Origin: Emticicia sp043780375
GTDB taxonomy: Bacteria; Bacteroidota; Bacteroidia; Cytophagales; Spirosomataceae
DNA: 15,468 nucleotides
Direction of reading: 5' to 3'
NCBI RefSeq assembly: GCF_043780375.1
Contig: NZ_JAYWCU010000100.1
Location: forward strand, 1-15,468
Shown here: positions 7,774 to 14,784 of the stretch, in pieces
How the letters are laid out: every line of letters begins with the position of its first letter
How positions within the stretch are numbered: position 1 is the first letter of the stretch
Position numbers and translations under genes: made by a program
The notes under the pieces: model-generated
What the model was told of the DNA's origin: nothing
The model's database searches: none
Seen by the model: only the letters and a program-made list of their open reading frames with translations

Positions 7774-8694
7774 ATGTACTTATCTGTTGTTTCGCCTGTA
7801 TATCGGGCAGAAGAAATTATTGAACAATTAGTTTCTGAAATTCACCAAGCCGTTAGTCAAATAACCGATGCTTACGAAATCGTTTTGGTTGAAGATGGTA
7901 GCCCCGACCACTCATGGGAGGCAATTCAGCGGGTTTGTGTGCATGATACAAAAGTAAAAGGCGTAAAATTAAGTCGAAATTTTGGGCAACATGCCGCCAT
8001 TACTGCAGGTTTGCAAATTGCACAGGGTGAATGGATTGTGGTGATGGACTGCGATTTACAAGACCGCCCCGACGAAATTCCGAACCTACTTGCCAAGGCA
8101 AAAGAAGGTTACGAATTGGTTTTTGCTCAAAGAGAAGTTCGGCAAGATGGATTTTTCAAAAAACTTTCTTCTAAGCTATTTTATAAAATTTTTAGTTATT
8201 TGACCGACACGGTGCAAGATAGTAGCGTTGCTAACTTTGGCATTTATCATCGAAAAGTTGTTGATGCGGTAATTGGTTTAGGCGATATTATTCGTTTTTT
8301 TCCAACGATGACTCAATGGGTAGGTTTCCGAAGAGCTTATTTACCTGTCAAGCATGACGAACGGGCTTCGGGAAAATCATCTTATTCTTGGAATAAGCTC
8401 ATTGAGTTGGCATTTAATAATATCGTTTCTTTTTCTGATAAACCTCTTCGCCTGACAGTCCGCTTAGGTTTATTGATGTCTCTTTTTTCAGTTTTGTTGG
8501 GTTTGGCTTATTTGTATCTGTATTTTACCAATCAGATTGTACAATTAGGCTTTGCCAGCATCATTATTTCTATCACTTTCTTTTCGGGTTTAATCATTTT
8601 TATTTTGGGCATTATAGGTATTTATTTGGGTAAAACTTTTGAGCAAGTAAAAAATAGACCTGTTCATATTATTGACCAAAAATTAAACTTCTGA
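7774..8694 (+). CDS. Family 2 glycosyltransferase, polyprenyl-phosphate sugar transferase type (GtrB/DPM1-like)
   Basis: A 306-residue membrane-anchored enzyme that probably moves a sugar from a nucleotide donor to polyprenyl phosphate on the inner face of the cytoplasmic membrane. The GT-A domain fills residues 1-225: SVVSPVYRAEEII at the start, VEDGSPDHS at 40-47, LSRNFGQHAAITAGL at 66-80, the metal-binding DCD in MDCDLQDRPDEIP at 91-103, and RASGKSSYSW at 197-206. Two membrane helices follow at about 229-251 and 262-286, as in GtrB, ArnC and YkcC relatives. I chose the ATG at 7774; an upstream TTG at 7753 would add seven residues before the conserved start. Its stop overlaps the start of the next gene (TGATG), so the two are co-translated and probably act on the same glycan. 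The sugar is not known. Confidence 0.9.
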   Translation: MYLSVVSPVYRAEEIIEQLVSEIHQAVSQITDAYEIVLVEDGSPDHSWEAIQRVCVHDTKVKGVKLSRNFGQHAAITAGLQIAQGEWIVVMDCDLQDRPDEIPNLLAKAKEGYELVFAQREVRQDGFFKKLSSKLFYKIFSYLTDTVQDSSVANFGIYHRKVVDAVIGLGDIIRFFPTMTQWVGFRRAYLPVKHDERASGKSSYSWNKLIELAFNNIVSFSDKPLRLTVRLGLLMSLFSVLLGLAYLYLYFTNQIVQLGFASIIISITFFSGLIIFILGIIGIYLGKTFEQVKNRPVHIIDQKLNF

Positions 8695-9395
8695 TGATAA
8701 AATTAATGTGGGATAGTGCGTTCTTTGAAAGAAAAATAGGTAAATTAGCTATTTTAGTAGCAAATGAGGCTATTTTAAAAGATAATCTTATAAAAGCATT
8801 TGCCGAAAATTATGAATTAATTTACGTTTTTACTGAAAAAGATATTGAAATTCCTGATGAAATTCTTCAAGAATTCAATGGAAAGTTAGTTGATAGAAAA
8901 GTAACCTACACAGCAAAAATAGAGCAATTAAGTATAAATAAAAACGGCAACATCAAGGAGTTTTCGCAAGCAAAAGCAACCCCTGAACTCTATGAATTAG
9001 CTTATTTAAGCGGAAGTCATTCTCGTTTTAGGCTCGACGAAAAATTTGGAATAGAAAACTTCAAACGTCTTTATCGAGAATGGGTTGATAAGTCGGTGAG
9101 TCATGAAATTGCTCGTAGGATATTTGTCTATTCCAACAAAAAAATAGGTGGAATGGTAACTTTAGCTGTAAACGAAAGCAACGCAACAATAGGGCTTATA
9201 GCTGTTGACAGAGCCCTGCAAGGACATGGTATTGGCGTGGCGTTGCTTGATGCTTGTGTAAATTTTTGTAAAAGCGAAAAAATCTTAACTTTGGATGTGC
9301 CTACACAAATGGAGAATATACAAGCTTGTAGGTTTTACGAGAAGTATGGTTTTGAAGTAAAAGAAGTTGTGAATATTTATCATTTTTGGCAATAA
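8694..9395 (+). CDS. GNAT-family N-acyltransferase, WecD/RffC-like
   Basis: A 233-residue protein with a C-terminal GNAT domain that uses acetyl-CoA. The N-terminal opening MIKLMWDSAFFERKIGKL resembles the W-x-S-x-F-F opening of RffC/WecD, the enzyme that acetylates the amino group of a dTDP-4-amino-sugar. The GNAT signature is at about 168-187: LIAVDRALQGHGIGVALLDA, with the Q-x-x-G-x-G pyrophosphate loop at 177-181; then NIQACRFYEKYGFEVKEVVNIYHFW closes the fold. The start ATG overlaps the stop of the glycosyltransferase gene by one base. Together they suggest a role in making or attaching an N-acylated amino sugar of a surface glycan. The aminotransferase expected for such a pathway is not in the window, so this substrate is inferred. 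The gene ends in a shared terminator. Confidence 0.75.
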   Translation: MIKLMWDSAFFERKIGKLAILVANEAILKDNLIKAFAENYELIYVFTEKDIEIPDEILQEFNGKLVDRKVTYTAKIEQLSINKNGNIKEFSQAKATPELYELAYLSGSHSRFRLDEKFGIENFKRLYREWVDKSVSHEIARRIFVYSNKKIGGMVTLAVNESNATIGLIAVDRALQGHGIGVALLDACVNFCKSEKILTLDVPTQMENIQACRFYEKYGFEVKEVVNIYHFWQ

Positions 9396-9431
9396 AAAAG
9401 TCTCTCTATTAGCAAACAGAGAGACTTTTTT
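9394..9431. terminator. Bidirectional terminator between the acyltransferase gene and nusG
   Basis: A perfect 14-bp stem, AAAAAAGTCTCTCT (9394-9407) with AGAGAGACTTTTTT (9418-9431), around a ten-base loop. Both strands have a T-run after a stem with GTCTCTCT, so it can end transcripts from both converging genes. It starts inside the stop codon of the acyltransferase gene and lies 18 bases after the end of nusG. Confidence 0.9.
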
Positions 9432-9449
9432 GTATTATTAACGTAAATG

Positions 9450-10007
9450 TTACATTAATTTTTCGACCTGCATATACCCCAATTCAACTGGCGTACTACG
9501 ACCAAATATTTTTACACTTACACTTAGTTTTTTCTTATCTTCGTTAATTTCTTCAACTGCACCTTCAAAACCGCTGAATGGCCCGTCGATTACTTTTACA
9601 TTTTCGCCTTTAGTAAATGATAACGATGAAGAAATATTTTCGCCAATAATCGTTTCTTCTTGAACACCCAAAATACGATTAATTTCTGACTGACGAAGAG
9701 GCTCAGGTGTCATGGAAGTACCATTGTTGCGACCTAAAAAGCCAATTACACCTGGCATACTTTTTATTAAGTGAAGCACTTCACCATTATTGAGGTCGGC
9801 ATTGACAATAATATAACCTGGGAAAAAATTTTTCTCACGGATACGTTTTTTGCCATTACGAATGTCAGTAATTTTTTCGGTAGGAATTAAAATGGATGGT
9901 ATTAATTCGTCCAATTTCCGTCGAGCTGCTTCGTTTTCGATGTAGGTTTTAATTTTCTTTTCCTGACCCGAAACTGCCCTCACAACGTACCAATTTATTT
10001 CGCTCAT
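9450..10007 (-). CDS. nusG: Transcription termination/antitermination factor NusG
   Basis: A 185-residue NusG that binds the clamp of RNA polymerase, raises processivity and links transcription to Rho or the ribosome. The NGN domain covers about 1-110: NWYVVRAVSGQEKKIKTYIENEA at the start, FFPGYIIVNA and SMPGVIGFLGRNNGTSMTPEPL after it. The KOW domain is at about 130-165: FTKGENVKVIDGPFSGFEGAVEEINEDKKKLSVSVKIFGR. Length is standard, without the insert seen in UpxY-type relatives. It lies 19 bases downstream of secE and shares its transcript. The downstream side is unusual: the gene ends at a two-way terminator facing a convergent sugar gene, where rplK and rplA are normally found. Confidence 0.97.
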   Translation of the reverse strand: MSEINWYVVRAVSGQEKKIKTYIENEAARRKLDELIPSILIPTEKITDIRNGKKRIREKNFFPGYIIVNADLNNGEVLHLIKSMPGVIGFLGRNNGTSMTPEPLRQSEINRILGVQEETIIGENISSSLSFTKGENVKVIDGPFSGFEGAVEEINEDKKKLSVSVKIFGRSTPVELGYMQVEKLM

Positions 10008-10026
10008 TATCGCAAATTTAGTATTG

Positions 10027-10209
10027 TTAGATTGATTGGTAGAACAAACGAAGACCGTTTTCGATTAAAAAATCAATTACACCCACCACTAAGGCGAAAA
10101 TAAGTGATGCCACCAACACAAGTGTTGCACTTGATTGTAGCTCGCTCCATTTGGGCCATGTTACCTCTTTGGTGACTTCCTCCCAAGAGTTTTTGAAAAA
10201 TTCTTGCAT
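10027..10209 (-). CDS. secE: Preprotein translocase subunit SecE
   Basis: A 60-residue SecE of the short, single-helix type, which clamps SecY in the inner-membrane Sec channel. The amphipathic part MQEFFKNSWEEVTKEVTWPKWSEL carries the family signature around EVTWPKW, and one membrane helix spans about residues 29-49. I chose the ATG at 10207-10209. A longer reading from a GTG at 10237-10239 would run into the 3' end of the tRNA-Trp gene and has no family support. It sits 21 bases after the tRNA and 19 before nusG, in one transcript. Confidence 0.95.
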   Translation of the reverse strand: MQEFFKNSWEEVTKEVTWPKWSELQSSATLVLVASLIFALVVGVIDFLIENGLRLFYQSI

Positions 10210-10230
10210 AATTTCTTTTTTATAAAATTG

Positions 10231-10301
10231 CACGGGCACTAAGATTCGAACTCAGATCAAAGGTTTTGGAGACCCGTATGCTACCATTGCACCATGCCCG
10301 T
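10231..10301 (-). tRNA. trnW: tRNA-Trp (anticodon CCA)
   Basis: Folded by hand on the minus strand: acceptor ACGGGCA with TGCCCGT, D stem GTGC/GCAT with a seven-base loop AATGGTA, anticodon loop CTCCAAA giving CCA, T stem CTGAG/CTTAG with loop TTCGAAT, and discriminator G, as expected for bacterial tRNA-Trp. The anticodon stem has one mismatch at its base (27-43). The 3' CCA is not encoded. Length is 71 nt. It leads the secE-nusG transcript, an arrangement common in Bacteroidota and other phyla. Confidence 0.95.
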
Positions 10302-10329
10302 TTTTTATTCCAGTTTTTATTTTGGACTG

Positions 10330-10360
10330 CAAAGATAAGTATATTTTTTTTGTACACAAA
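10330..10360 (-). promoter_or_regulatory. Bacteroidota-type promoter for tRNA-Trp, secE and nusG
   Basis: On the minus strand TTTG (10360-10357), exactly 19 bases, then TATCTTTG (10337-10330), a full match to the -33/-7 consensus TTTG and TAnnTTTG of the Bacteroidota primary sigma factor. The predicted transcript start lies about 20-25 bases before the first base of tRNA-Trp, leaving a short leader. Confidence 0.85.
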
Positions 10361-10390
10361 TTACTAAGACTAAAATTGTACCAAAAAAAC

Positions 10391-10530
10391 ATTTACGATT
10401 TACTATTTACGATTTACGAATGATTGGTTTCTTACAAATACATTCGTTACTACCTTATAATCAAGTTTTTAAATAACTCTACTAATTCTTCCTAAGTGGT
10501 AAATCGTAATTCGTAATTAACCTACCACTT
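10391..10530. repeat. Direct and inverted TTACGATTTAC-type repeats downstream of tyrS
   Basis: ATTTACGATTTAC occurs twice in tandem (10391-10403 and 10405-10417), and GTAAATCGTAA lies inverted at 10499-10509, followed by TTCGTAATTAA. ACGAATG (10416-10422) pairs with CATTCGT (10441-10447). In addition AAGTGGTA (10494-10501) pairs with TACCACTT (10523-10530) across the tyrS stop codon. Variants of ACGAATTACGAATTACG are a well-known kind of short intergenic repeat in several phyla. The structure may end the tyrS transcript, although no T-run follows. Confidence 0.45.
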
Positions 10531-11851
10531 TTACAATATGATTCTTTTTACCTTTACCAATCAATAAATATTTTCCTTGAAGTAGTGCTAAATCGCTAAC
10601 TGGCATTTTTTCGTCTGTGATTTTTACTTTATTGATGCTTATGGCATTACCTTGCATGGCACGGCGAGCTTCGCCTTTTGATGCATAAACTTCGTTGTTG
10701 GTTATTATCGAAATTAAATCTAACACACTTGGGCATGATTGCCATGCTTCTTGTGAGATTTCGGTTTGTGGTACGCCATCAAAAATATTGGCAAACGTTT
10801 TTTCGTCTAAACTTTGTAAAGTTTCGAGCGTTGCTTTGCCAAATAATACTTCGGAAGCTTTTACTGCTAAATCATATTGCTCTCCGCCATGCACACGTAT
10901 CGTAACATCTTTCGCCAATGTTTTTTGGGCAATTCGTAAGTGAGGTGCTTCGGCGTGTTGGGCTTCAATTGCTTGTATTTCTGTTTTTGATAAAAGTGTA
11001 AAAACTCTCAACAAACGAGGAGCATCAATGTCAGTTTGATTCAACCAAAATTGGTAAAAAGCATAAGGCGAAGTAAAATCTGGGTCGAGCCACACGTTGC
11101 CTGCTTCTGATTTGCCAAATTTTGTGCCGTCTGATTTTGTTACTAATGGCGTAGTGAGGGCATAAGCTTGATAAGTAACATCTTCTTCGTCACTTTCGCT
11201 GACCATTGCAATATCCATTGCGGCAGCCTCTTTTCTACGAATTAGTTCAGTGCCCGTTGTGATATTTCCCCATTGGTCAGAACCACCCATCTGAAGGCGA
11301 ACATTCTTGTTTTTATACAACCAATAAAAATCATAGCCTTGCAATAATTGGTACGAAAATTCGGTGAATGAAATGCCCGTTGTCAAACGATTTTTTACCG
11401 AATCTTTCGACATCATGTAATTGACTGTCAAGTATTTACCTACTTCACGAAGAAATTCCAAAAAACCAATTTCTTTGAACCAGTCGTAATTATTAACTAT
11501 TTCGGCTGAGTTTTCACCACAATCAAAATCTAAAAACTTGGCTAACTGTTTGCGAATACCATCTTGGTTTTCTCGCAAAATTTCTTCAGACAAAAACTGG
11601 CGTTCGGCAGCTTTTCCCGAAGGGTCTCCTACCATTCCAGTAGCCCCACCTACCAAAGCAAACGGCTTGTGTCCTGCCAACTGAAAGTGCTTTAGCAACA
11701 TTATAGTAGCTAAATTACCAATATGCAACGATTTTGCCGTAGGGTCGAAACCAATATAACCAGCGGTCATTTCTTTGTTTAGTTGCTGTTCTGTGCCTGG
11801 CATAGCATCTTGCAACATTCCTCTCCAACGTAATTCTTCTATGAAATTCAT
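10517..11851 (-). CDS. tyrS: Tyrosyl-tRNA synthetase, TyrS type
   Basis: A 444-residue class I aminoacyl-tRNA synthetase that charges tRNA-Tyr. The catalytic domain shows the HIGH-type motif in GFDPTAKSLHIGNLATIMLL at about residues 33-52, LQGYDFYWLYKNKNVRLQMGGSDQWGNITTGTELIRR with the tyrosine and ATP pocket residues, and the KMSKS-type loop as KFGKSEAGNVWLD, the form typical of TyrS. The C-terminal S4-like RNA-binding domain holds SKGEARRAMQGNAISINKVKITDE. I chose the ATG at 11849-11851; a TTG 12 bases upstream adds four residues without support. It is a single gene with no T-box leader, as expected in this phylum. TATTTTTG in the upstream palindrome could be its -7 box, but no matching -33 box was found. 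Confidence 0.96.
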   Translation of the reverse strand: MNFIEELRWRGMLQDAMPGTEQQLNKEMTAGYIGFDPTAKSLHIGNLATIMLLKHFQLAGHKPFALVGGATGMVGDPSGKAAERQFLSEEILRENQDGIRKQLAKFLDFDCGENSAEIVNNYDWFKEIGFLEFLREVGKYLTVNYMMSKDSVKNRLTTGISFTEFSYQLLQGYDFYWLYKNKNVRLQMGGSDQWGNITTGTELIRRKEAAAMDIAMVSESDEEDVTYQAYALTTPLVTKSDGTKFGKSEAGNVWLDPDFTSPYAFYQFWLNQTDIDAPRLLRVFTLLSKTEIQAIEAQHAEAPHLRIAQKTLAKDVTIRVHGGEQYDLAVKASEVLFGKATLETLQSLDEKTFANIFDGVPQTEISQEAWQSCPSVLDLISIITNNEVYASKGEARRAMQGNAISINKVKITDEKMPVSDLALLQGKYLLIGKGKKNHIVKVVG

Positions 11852-11917
11852 AATAATAGTCAACGGTCAATAAATAAAATACTATTGACACTTTTTCAAG
11901 TCATTTATTTACAATTA

Positions 11918-11995
11918 TGCCACGCTTTTATGGGGCGTGGCACAGATTATTTTTGCAAAAATAATCATTACTCATAGACGATTTGAAAAATCGTC
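11918..11995. repeat. Three consecutive palindromes between the beta-barrel gene and tyrS
   Basis: First, TGCCACGC (11918-11925) pairs with GCGTGGCA (11935-11942). Second, 11945-11966 is a perfect 22-bp palindrome with the half-site GATTATTTTTG. Third, GACGATTT (11977-11984) pairs with AAATCGTC (11988-11995) around GAA. They fill nearly the whole gap after the stop of the outer-membrane protein gene. They may end that transcript, form a dispersed repeat, or act as protein-binding sites; no long T-run follows any of them. Confidence 0.55.
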
Positions 11996-12003
11996 GCACA
12001 AAA

Positions 12004-12663
12004 TTATTTTTTCTTTTTATCGCCATGTTTTTTGTACCACCGATAAAAGTCGCTAAAATTATAAGTTGCCGAAAGTTGCAATGTGCGATTTTGAAAATTA
12101 AGTGGAATCACTGATTTATCGTCAAGCGTATAAGTTTTATTAGTTGTGTTGGTAAGACCATAAACATATCGAAAGTTTAAACTAAATAGATGAGCTGCAT
12201 CAAGCATATCTATTCGCAGCCCGCCTACCATATTAAAATCAGTATTTTTCACTGGCCCATATTTAGTACCCGCATTGAGAGCAACGCCATATTCTGGCCC
12301 AACTATTAAATGCACATTTTTGGCAACTTCGTAGCCCAAAAGTATCGGTACGCTTACATATTGATAGTTATTTCGTAAAATAGTATTGCTTGTTTCAGCA
12401 AAATTTGACCCTGCTTTGAAACTTCCGCCTCTTACTTGATAATAAAGCTCAGGTTGAACACTTACTTTTTTAAGATTCCAACGATAGAAAGCTCCTACGT
12501 TTAAGTCATTTCTGAACTTACTTGTAATGTTTGTTTTGTTATTGATAATGGCCGTTTTTGAGTCGCCAGTACCTACTTTAAAACCGTATTGTGTAGCAAA
12601 CCTGGTTTGAGCAAAACTGATAATGTTTACTAAAATTAAGATAGTGGTTAATATTTTTTTCAT
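12004..12663 (-). CDS. Outer-membrane beta-barrel protein (porin-like family), function unknown
   Basis: A 219-residue secreted protein. Residues 1-19 are a signal peptide (MKKILTTILILVNIISFAQ, likely cut after the Gln or just before it). The mature part consists of alternating hydrophobic-polar strands and short turns: FATQYGFKVGTGD, RNDLNVGAFYRWNLKKVSVQPELYYQVRGGSF, YQYVSVPILLGYEVAKNVHLIVGPEYGVALN, HLFSLNFRYVYGLTN and RTLQLSATYNF. The stretch YVSVPILLGYEV followed by GPEYG is characteristic of the outer-membrane beta-barrel family common in Bacteroidota, with about eight strands. The barrel appears to end at LQLSATYNF, after which there is a polar tail ending in KKHGDKKKK, which is unusual because barrel proteins usually end at the last strand. 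No partner genes suggest a substrate. Confidence 0.85.
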   Translation of the reverse strand: MKKILTTILILVNIISFAQTRFATQYGFKVGTGDSKTAIINNKTNITSKFRNDLNVGAFYRWNLKKVSVQPELYYQVRGGSFKAGSNFAETSNTILRNNYQYVSVPILLGYEVAKNVHLIVGPEYGVALNAGTKYGPVKNTDFNMVGGLRIDMLDAAHLFSLNFRYVYGLTNTTNKTYTLDDKSVIPLNFQNRTLQLSATYNFSDFYRWYKKHGDKKKK

Positions 12664-12723
12664 TGAAAATCTATAGTAAAAATAAAGTATGTTTTCTGTT
12701 AGAACGAAATTTGAAGCACAAAA

Positions 12724-13947
12724 TTACGGAATCAAGAGCGAAGAATCACCATAACTTAGAAAACGAAAATTATTATTTAAGGCATAATCGTAAATTTTTT
12801 GCCAACTTTCGCCTACCAATGCCGCTACAAGCAATATTAGTGTTGAATCAGGTTGATGAAAATTTGTAATAATTCCTTTACAGATGCGGAATTGATAGCT
12901 CGGAAAAATAAAAATTTCGGTCTCGCCTATAAGTTGTTGAATATTTTTTTTGGTCATCAAACCAACAATTGCCTCAAGAGATTCTTGTGCAGTAAAGGTT
13001 TCAGTTCGATTGTATGGAAATAGTTTTTCGATGAAGAAATCTTCCTCTCCTATTAGTAATTTTACGCCAAACCAATATAAACTTTCGAGTGAACGCATCG
13101 AGGTTGTACCAACTGGAATTACAAAATCTATATTTCGTAAAAGATTGATTATAAACGATTTATCAAACACAATTTGCTCACAGTGCATCTTATGTTCGAC
13201 TATGTTTTGCACTTTTATTGGCTGAAAAGTTCCTGCTCCTACATGAAGCGTAACGAAATCGTGCTTGATGTTTTTTTGAGCTAAATCCTCAAAAACTTCC
13301 TCTGTAAAATGCAAACCTGCCGTTGGTGCTGCCACTGCTCCATCTTTTTTTGAATAAACAGTTTGGTAAGTTTCATAATCTTTTTGTTCTGTTTCACGCT
13401 TGAGATAAGGCGGTAACGGAATTTGTCCAAAAAAGCCAACTATTTCGGCAAAAGTTAGGTTTTCGTTGTTCCATGAAAACTTTACGTAATTTTTTTCTTG
13501 GTCAATTAGTTCGGCGGTTAATTCTAATTCGATATCAAATACTCCAATTTTAGGGCAAATGTTATATGATCCAACATTATATGTGCCAACAATTTTCTCT
13601 TTAAAACGTTTTTTATTACCAATCATACAAGCCCAAGTACAAGTTTGGGTGGTTTCCATTACCTGTGAAACTATGTTTGAGGGAGCAACAGGATTTAGCA
13701 AAAAAACTTCTATCGCTACACCATTTTGTTTCTGAAAAAACAATCGTGCAGGAATTACTTTCGTATTGTTGAAAACCAAGAAGGTATTTTCGGGAAGATG
13801 ATTTCTTAAAGTAGAAAACATGGCTTCTGAAATAGATAAATTCTTATATATCAACAACTTAGATGAGTCTCTTGGTTCTACTGGAAAGCGAGCAATTCGT
13901 TCATCTGGAAGTTGGTAATTGTATTTTTCTAAGTTTATATTAAGCAT
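12724..13947 (-). CDS. queA: S-adenosylmethionine:tRNA ribosyltransferase-isomerase
   Basis: Transfers the ribosyl part of S-adenosylmethionine to 7-aminomethyl-7-deazaguanine in tRNA to give epoxyqueuosine, the step before queuosine. The 407-residue product is longer than the about 350 residues of E. coli QueA, as in other Bacteroidota, the extra length lying in the first half. Signatures seen: YQLPDERIARFPVEPRDSSKLL at the start, LVFNNTKVIPARL, YSKKDGAVAAPTAGLHFT, VTLHVGAGTFQPIKVQNIVEHKMHCE, VGTTSMRSLESL, and the end ITNFHQPDSTLILLVAAL with NNNFRFLSYGDSSLL. The ATG at 13945-13947 directly precedes the conserved start. It lies 48 bases downstream of the membrane protein gene on the same strand and may share its transcript. 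Other queuosine genes are not in the window. Confidence 0.95.
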   Translation of the reverse strand: MLNINLEKYNYQLPDERIARFPVEPRDSSKLLIYKNLSISEAMFSTLRNHLPENTFLVFNNTKVIPARLFFQKQNGVAIEVFLLNPVAPSNIVSQVMETTQTCTWACMIGNKKRFKEKIVGTYNVGSYNICPKIGVFDIELELTAELIDQEKNYVKFSWNNENLTFAEIVGFFGQIPLPPYLKRETEQKDYETYQTVYSKKDGAVAAPTAGLHFTEEVFEDLAQKNIKHDFVTLHVGAGTFQPIKVQNIVEHKMHCEQIVFDKSFIINLLRNIDFVIPVGTTSMRSLESLYWFGVKLLIGEEDFFIEKLFPYNRTETFTAQESLEAIVGLMTKKNIQQLIGETEIFIFPSYQFRICKGIITNFHQPDSTLILLVAALVGESWQKIYDYALNNNFRFLSYGDSSLLIP

Positions 13948-13995
13948 TTTTTGAAAATTCTACTTTAAACGCTGACAATTTAGCAAATTGCCATA

Positions 13996-14505
13996 CTACT
14001 GTTCTTCTTTCTCAGGATTTGAATAAAGAATTTTGATAGGCAAAAAGAAAATAATAAACATTAAAATCACTAAACCAATAATGAGCAACCAGTTATAGTT
14101 CATGTCTAATTTTTGTCCATCGGTAGCATTAACACGTTTGAGTGCGACTAATGAAAAAATAATAAATGTATTGACCACCGCAACGAAAGCATTGAACCAG
14201 CCTTCGAGCAGAGCATTGAGCGACTCACGGTCATTTGCCCAAATACTTGTTGGGTTTAGTTTTGCAAAATCAATTTTTTTAACTTGAATTTTAAGTAAAT
14301 TCAACAAGAAATTGAAGCCAATAATGACTCCAGAAGTGATATAAAAGAAAGTTTGTTTGTCGATAAAGCCATCAGGATTGCCATTTTCGTCGTGATGCAC
14401 GGCAGCGTTGTCGGGCAAAGCAAAATAACAAGTTATGATAGAAATAACTAATATCGGCATAGATATTTTCCGCCAAAAATTAAAATAAACGTTTGATATA
14501 GACAT
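13996..14505 (-). CDS. Four-helix membrane protein with DUF1648-like N-terminal part
   Basis: A 169-residue inner-membrane protein. Four hydrophobic helices are seen at about residues 15-31, 52-71, 104-122 and 137-159. Between the first two is LPDNAAVHHDENGNPDGFIDK, which fits the DUF1648 pattern (a proline-aspartate, an HHD-type motif, then G-x-P-D-G-x-x-D-K), known from the N-terminal part of SdpI-like immunity proteins and other small membrane proteins of unclear role. The full SdpI domain is not recognisable. The end is charged (SNPEKEEQ). It precedes queA by 48 bases in the same direction; a functional link is not evident. TAAATTTG on the minus strand at 14624-14631 could be a -7 box, without a good -33 match. 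Function unknown. Confidence 0.75.
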   Translation of the reverse strand: MSISNVYFNFWRKISMPILVISIITCYFALPDNAAVHHDENGNPDGFIDKQTFFYITSGVIIGFNFLLNLLKIQVKKIDFAKLNPTSIWANDRESLNALLEGWFNAFVAVVNTFIIFSLVALKRVNATDGQKLDMNYNWLLIIGLVILMFIIFFLPIKILYSNPEKEEQ

Positions 14506-14780
14506 GAAACTTGTAGAATTAAATTTGTAGAATTAAGAATATCCTATTTCTACTATTTTTCTTTTTAAAGAGTAACTATTGTTTTTATGAAAACATCACG
14601 TTCGATGTAAGTGTTTTCTAGTACAAATTTAGGTCAGAGATTTGAGAGAATTAGTTTTTTATTTAAAAAACTGTTTTTGAGTAAGCGATTTGTATATTTA
14701 CAGCCTCATTTTTTACTTTCCACAAAGGCACTAAGATTTTGATTGTTAAGAAAATAGGGACTTTGTTCCTTCGTGCCTTC
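14506..14780. other. Intergenic region between divergent DUF1648-like and lipoprotein genes
   Basis: An A+T-rich gap. TTGTAGAATTAA occurs twice (14511-14522 and 14525-14536) just upstream of the DUF1648-like gene. At the other end lies an inverted repeat (14720-14735 with 14769-14784) described separately. No further gene or RNA could be supported here, and no promoter with both boxes was found for either gene. Confidence 0.5.
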
Positions 14781-14784
14781 GTGG
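14720..14784. repeat. Imperfect inverted repeat CCACAAAGGCACTAAG / CTTCGTGCCTTCGTGG
   Basis: The 16-base arms at 14720-14735 and 14769-14784 are reverse complements with two mismatches, separated by 33 bases. Phrases like CTTCGTGCCTTCGTGGC are familiar to me as short intergenic repeats in Bacteroidota and cyanobacteria. The right arm contains the GTG that is the best start codon for the downstream lipoprotein gene. Confidence 0.55.

Noticed and set aside
10210..10239. Longer SecE from a GTG at 10237-10239
   Set aside because: It would read through the 3' end of tRNA-Trp; the ATG at 10209 gives a standard-length SecE.
10391..10418. CRISPR array
   Set aside because: The two copies are 13 bases long and lie next to each other with a one-base gap, with no spacers and no cas genes nearby.
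12950..13225. Plus-strand open frame opposite queA
   Set aside because: Shadow of a well-conserved gene on the other strand; no signal, domain or promoter of its own.
14102..14287. Small plus-strand frame opposite the DUF1648-like gene
   Set aside because: Antisense to a gene with clear membrane helices and a recognisable motif; no features of its own.
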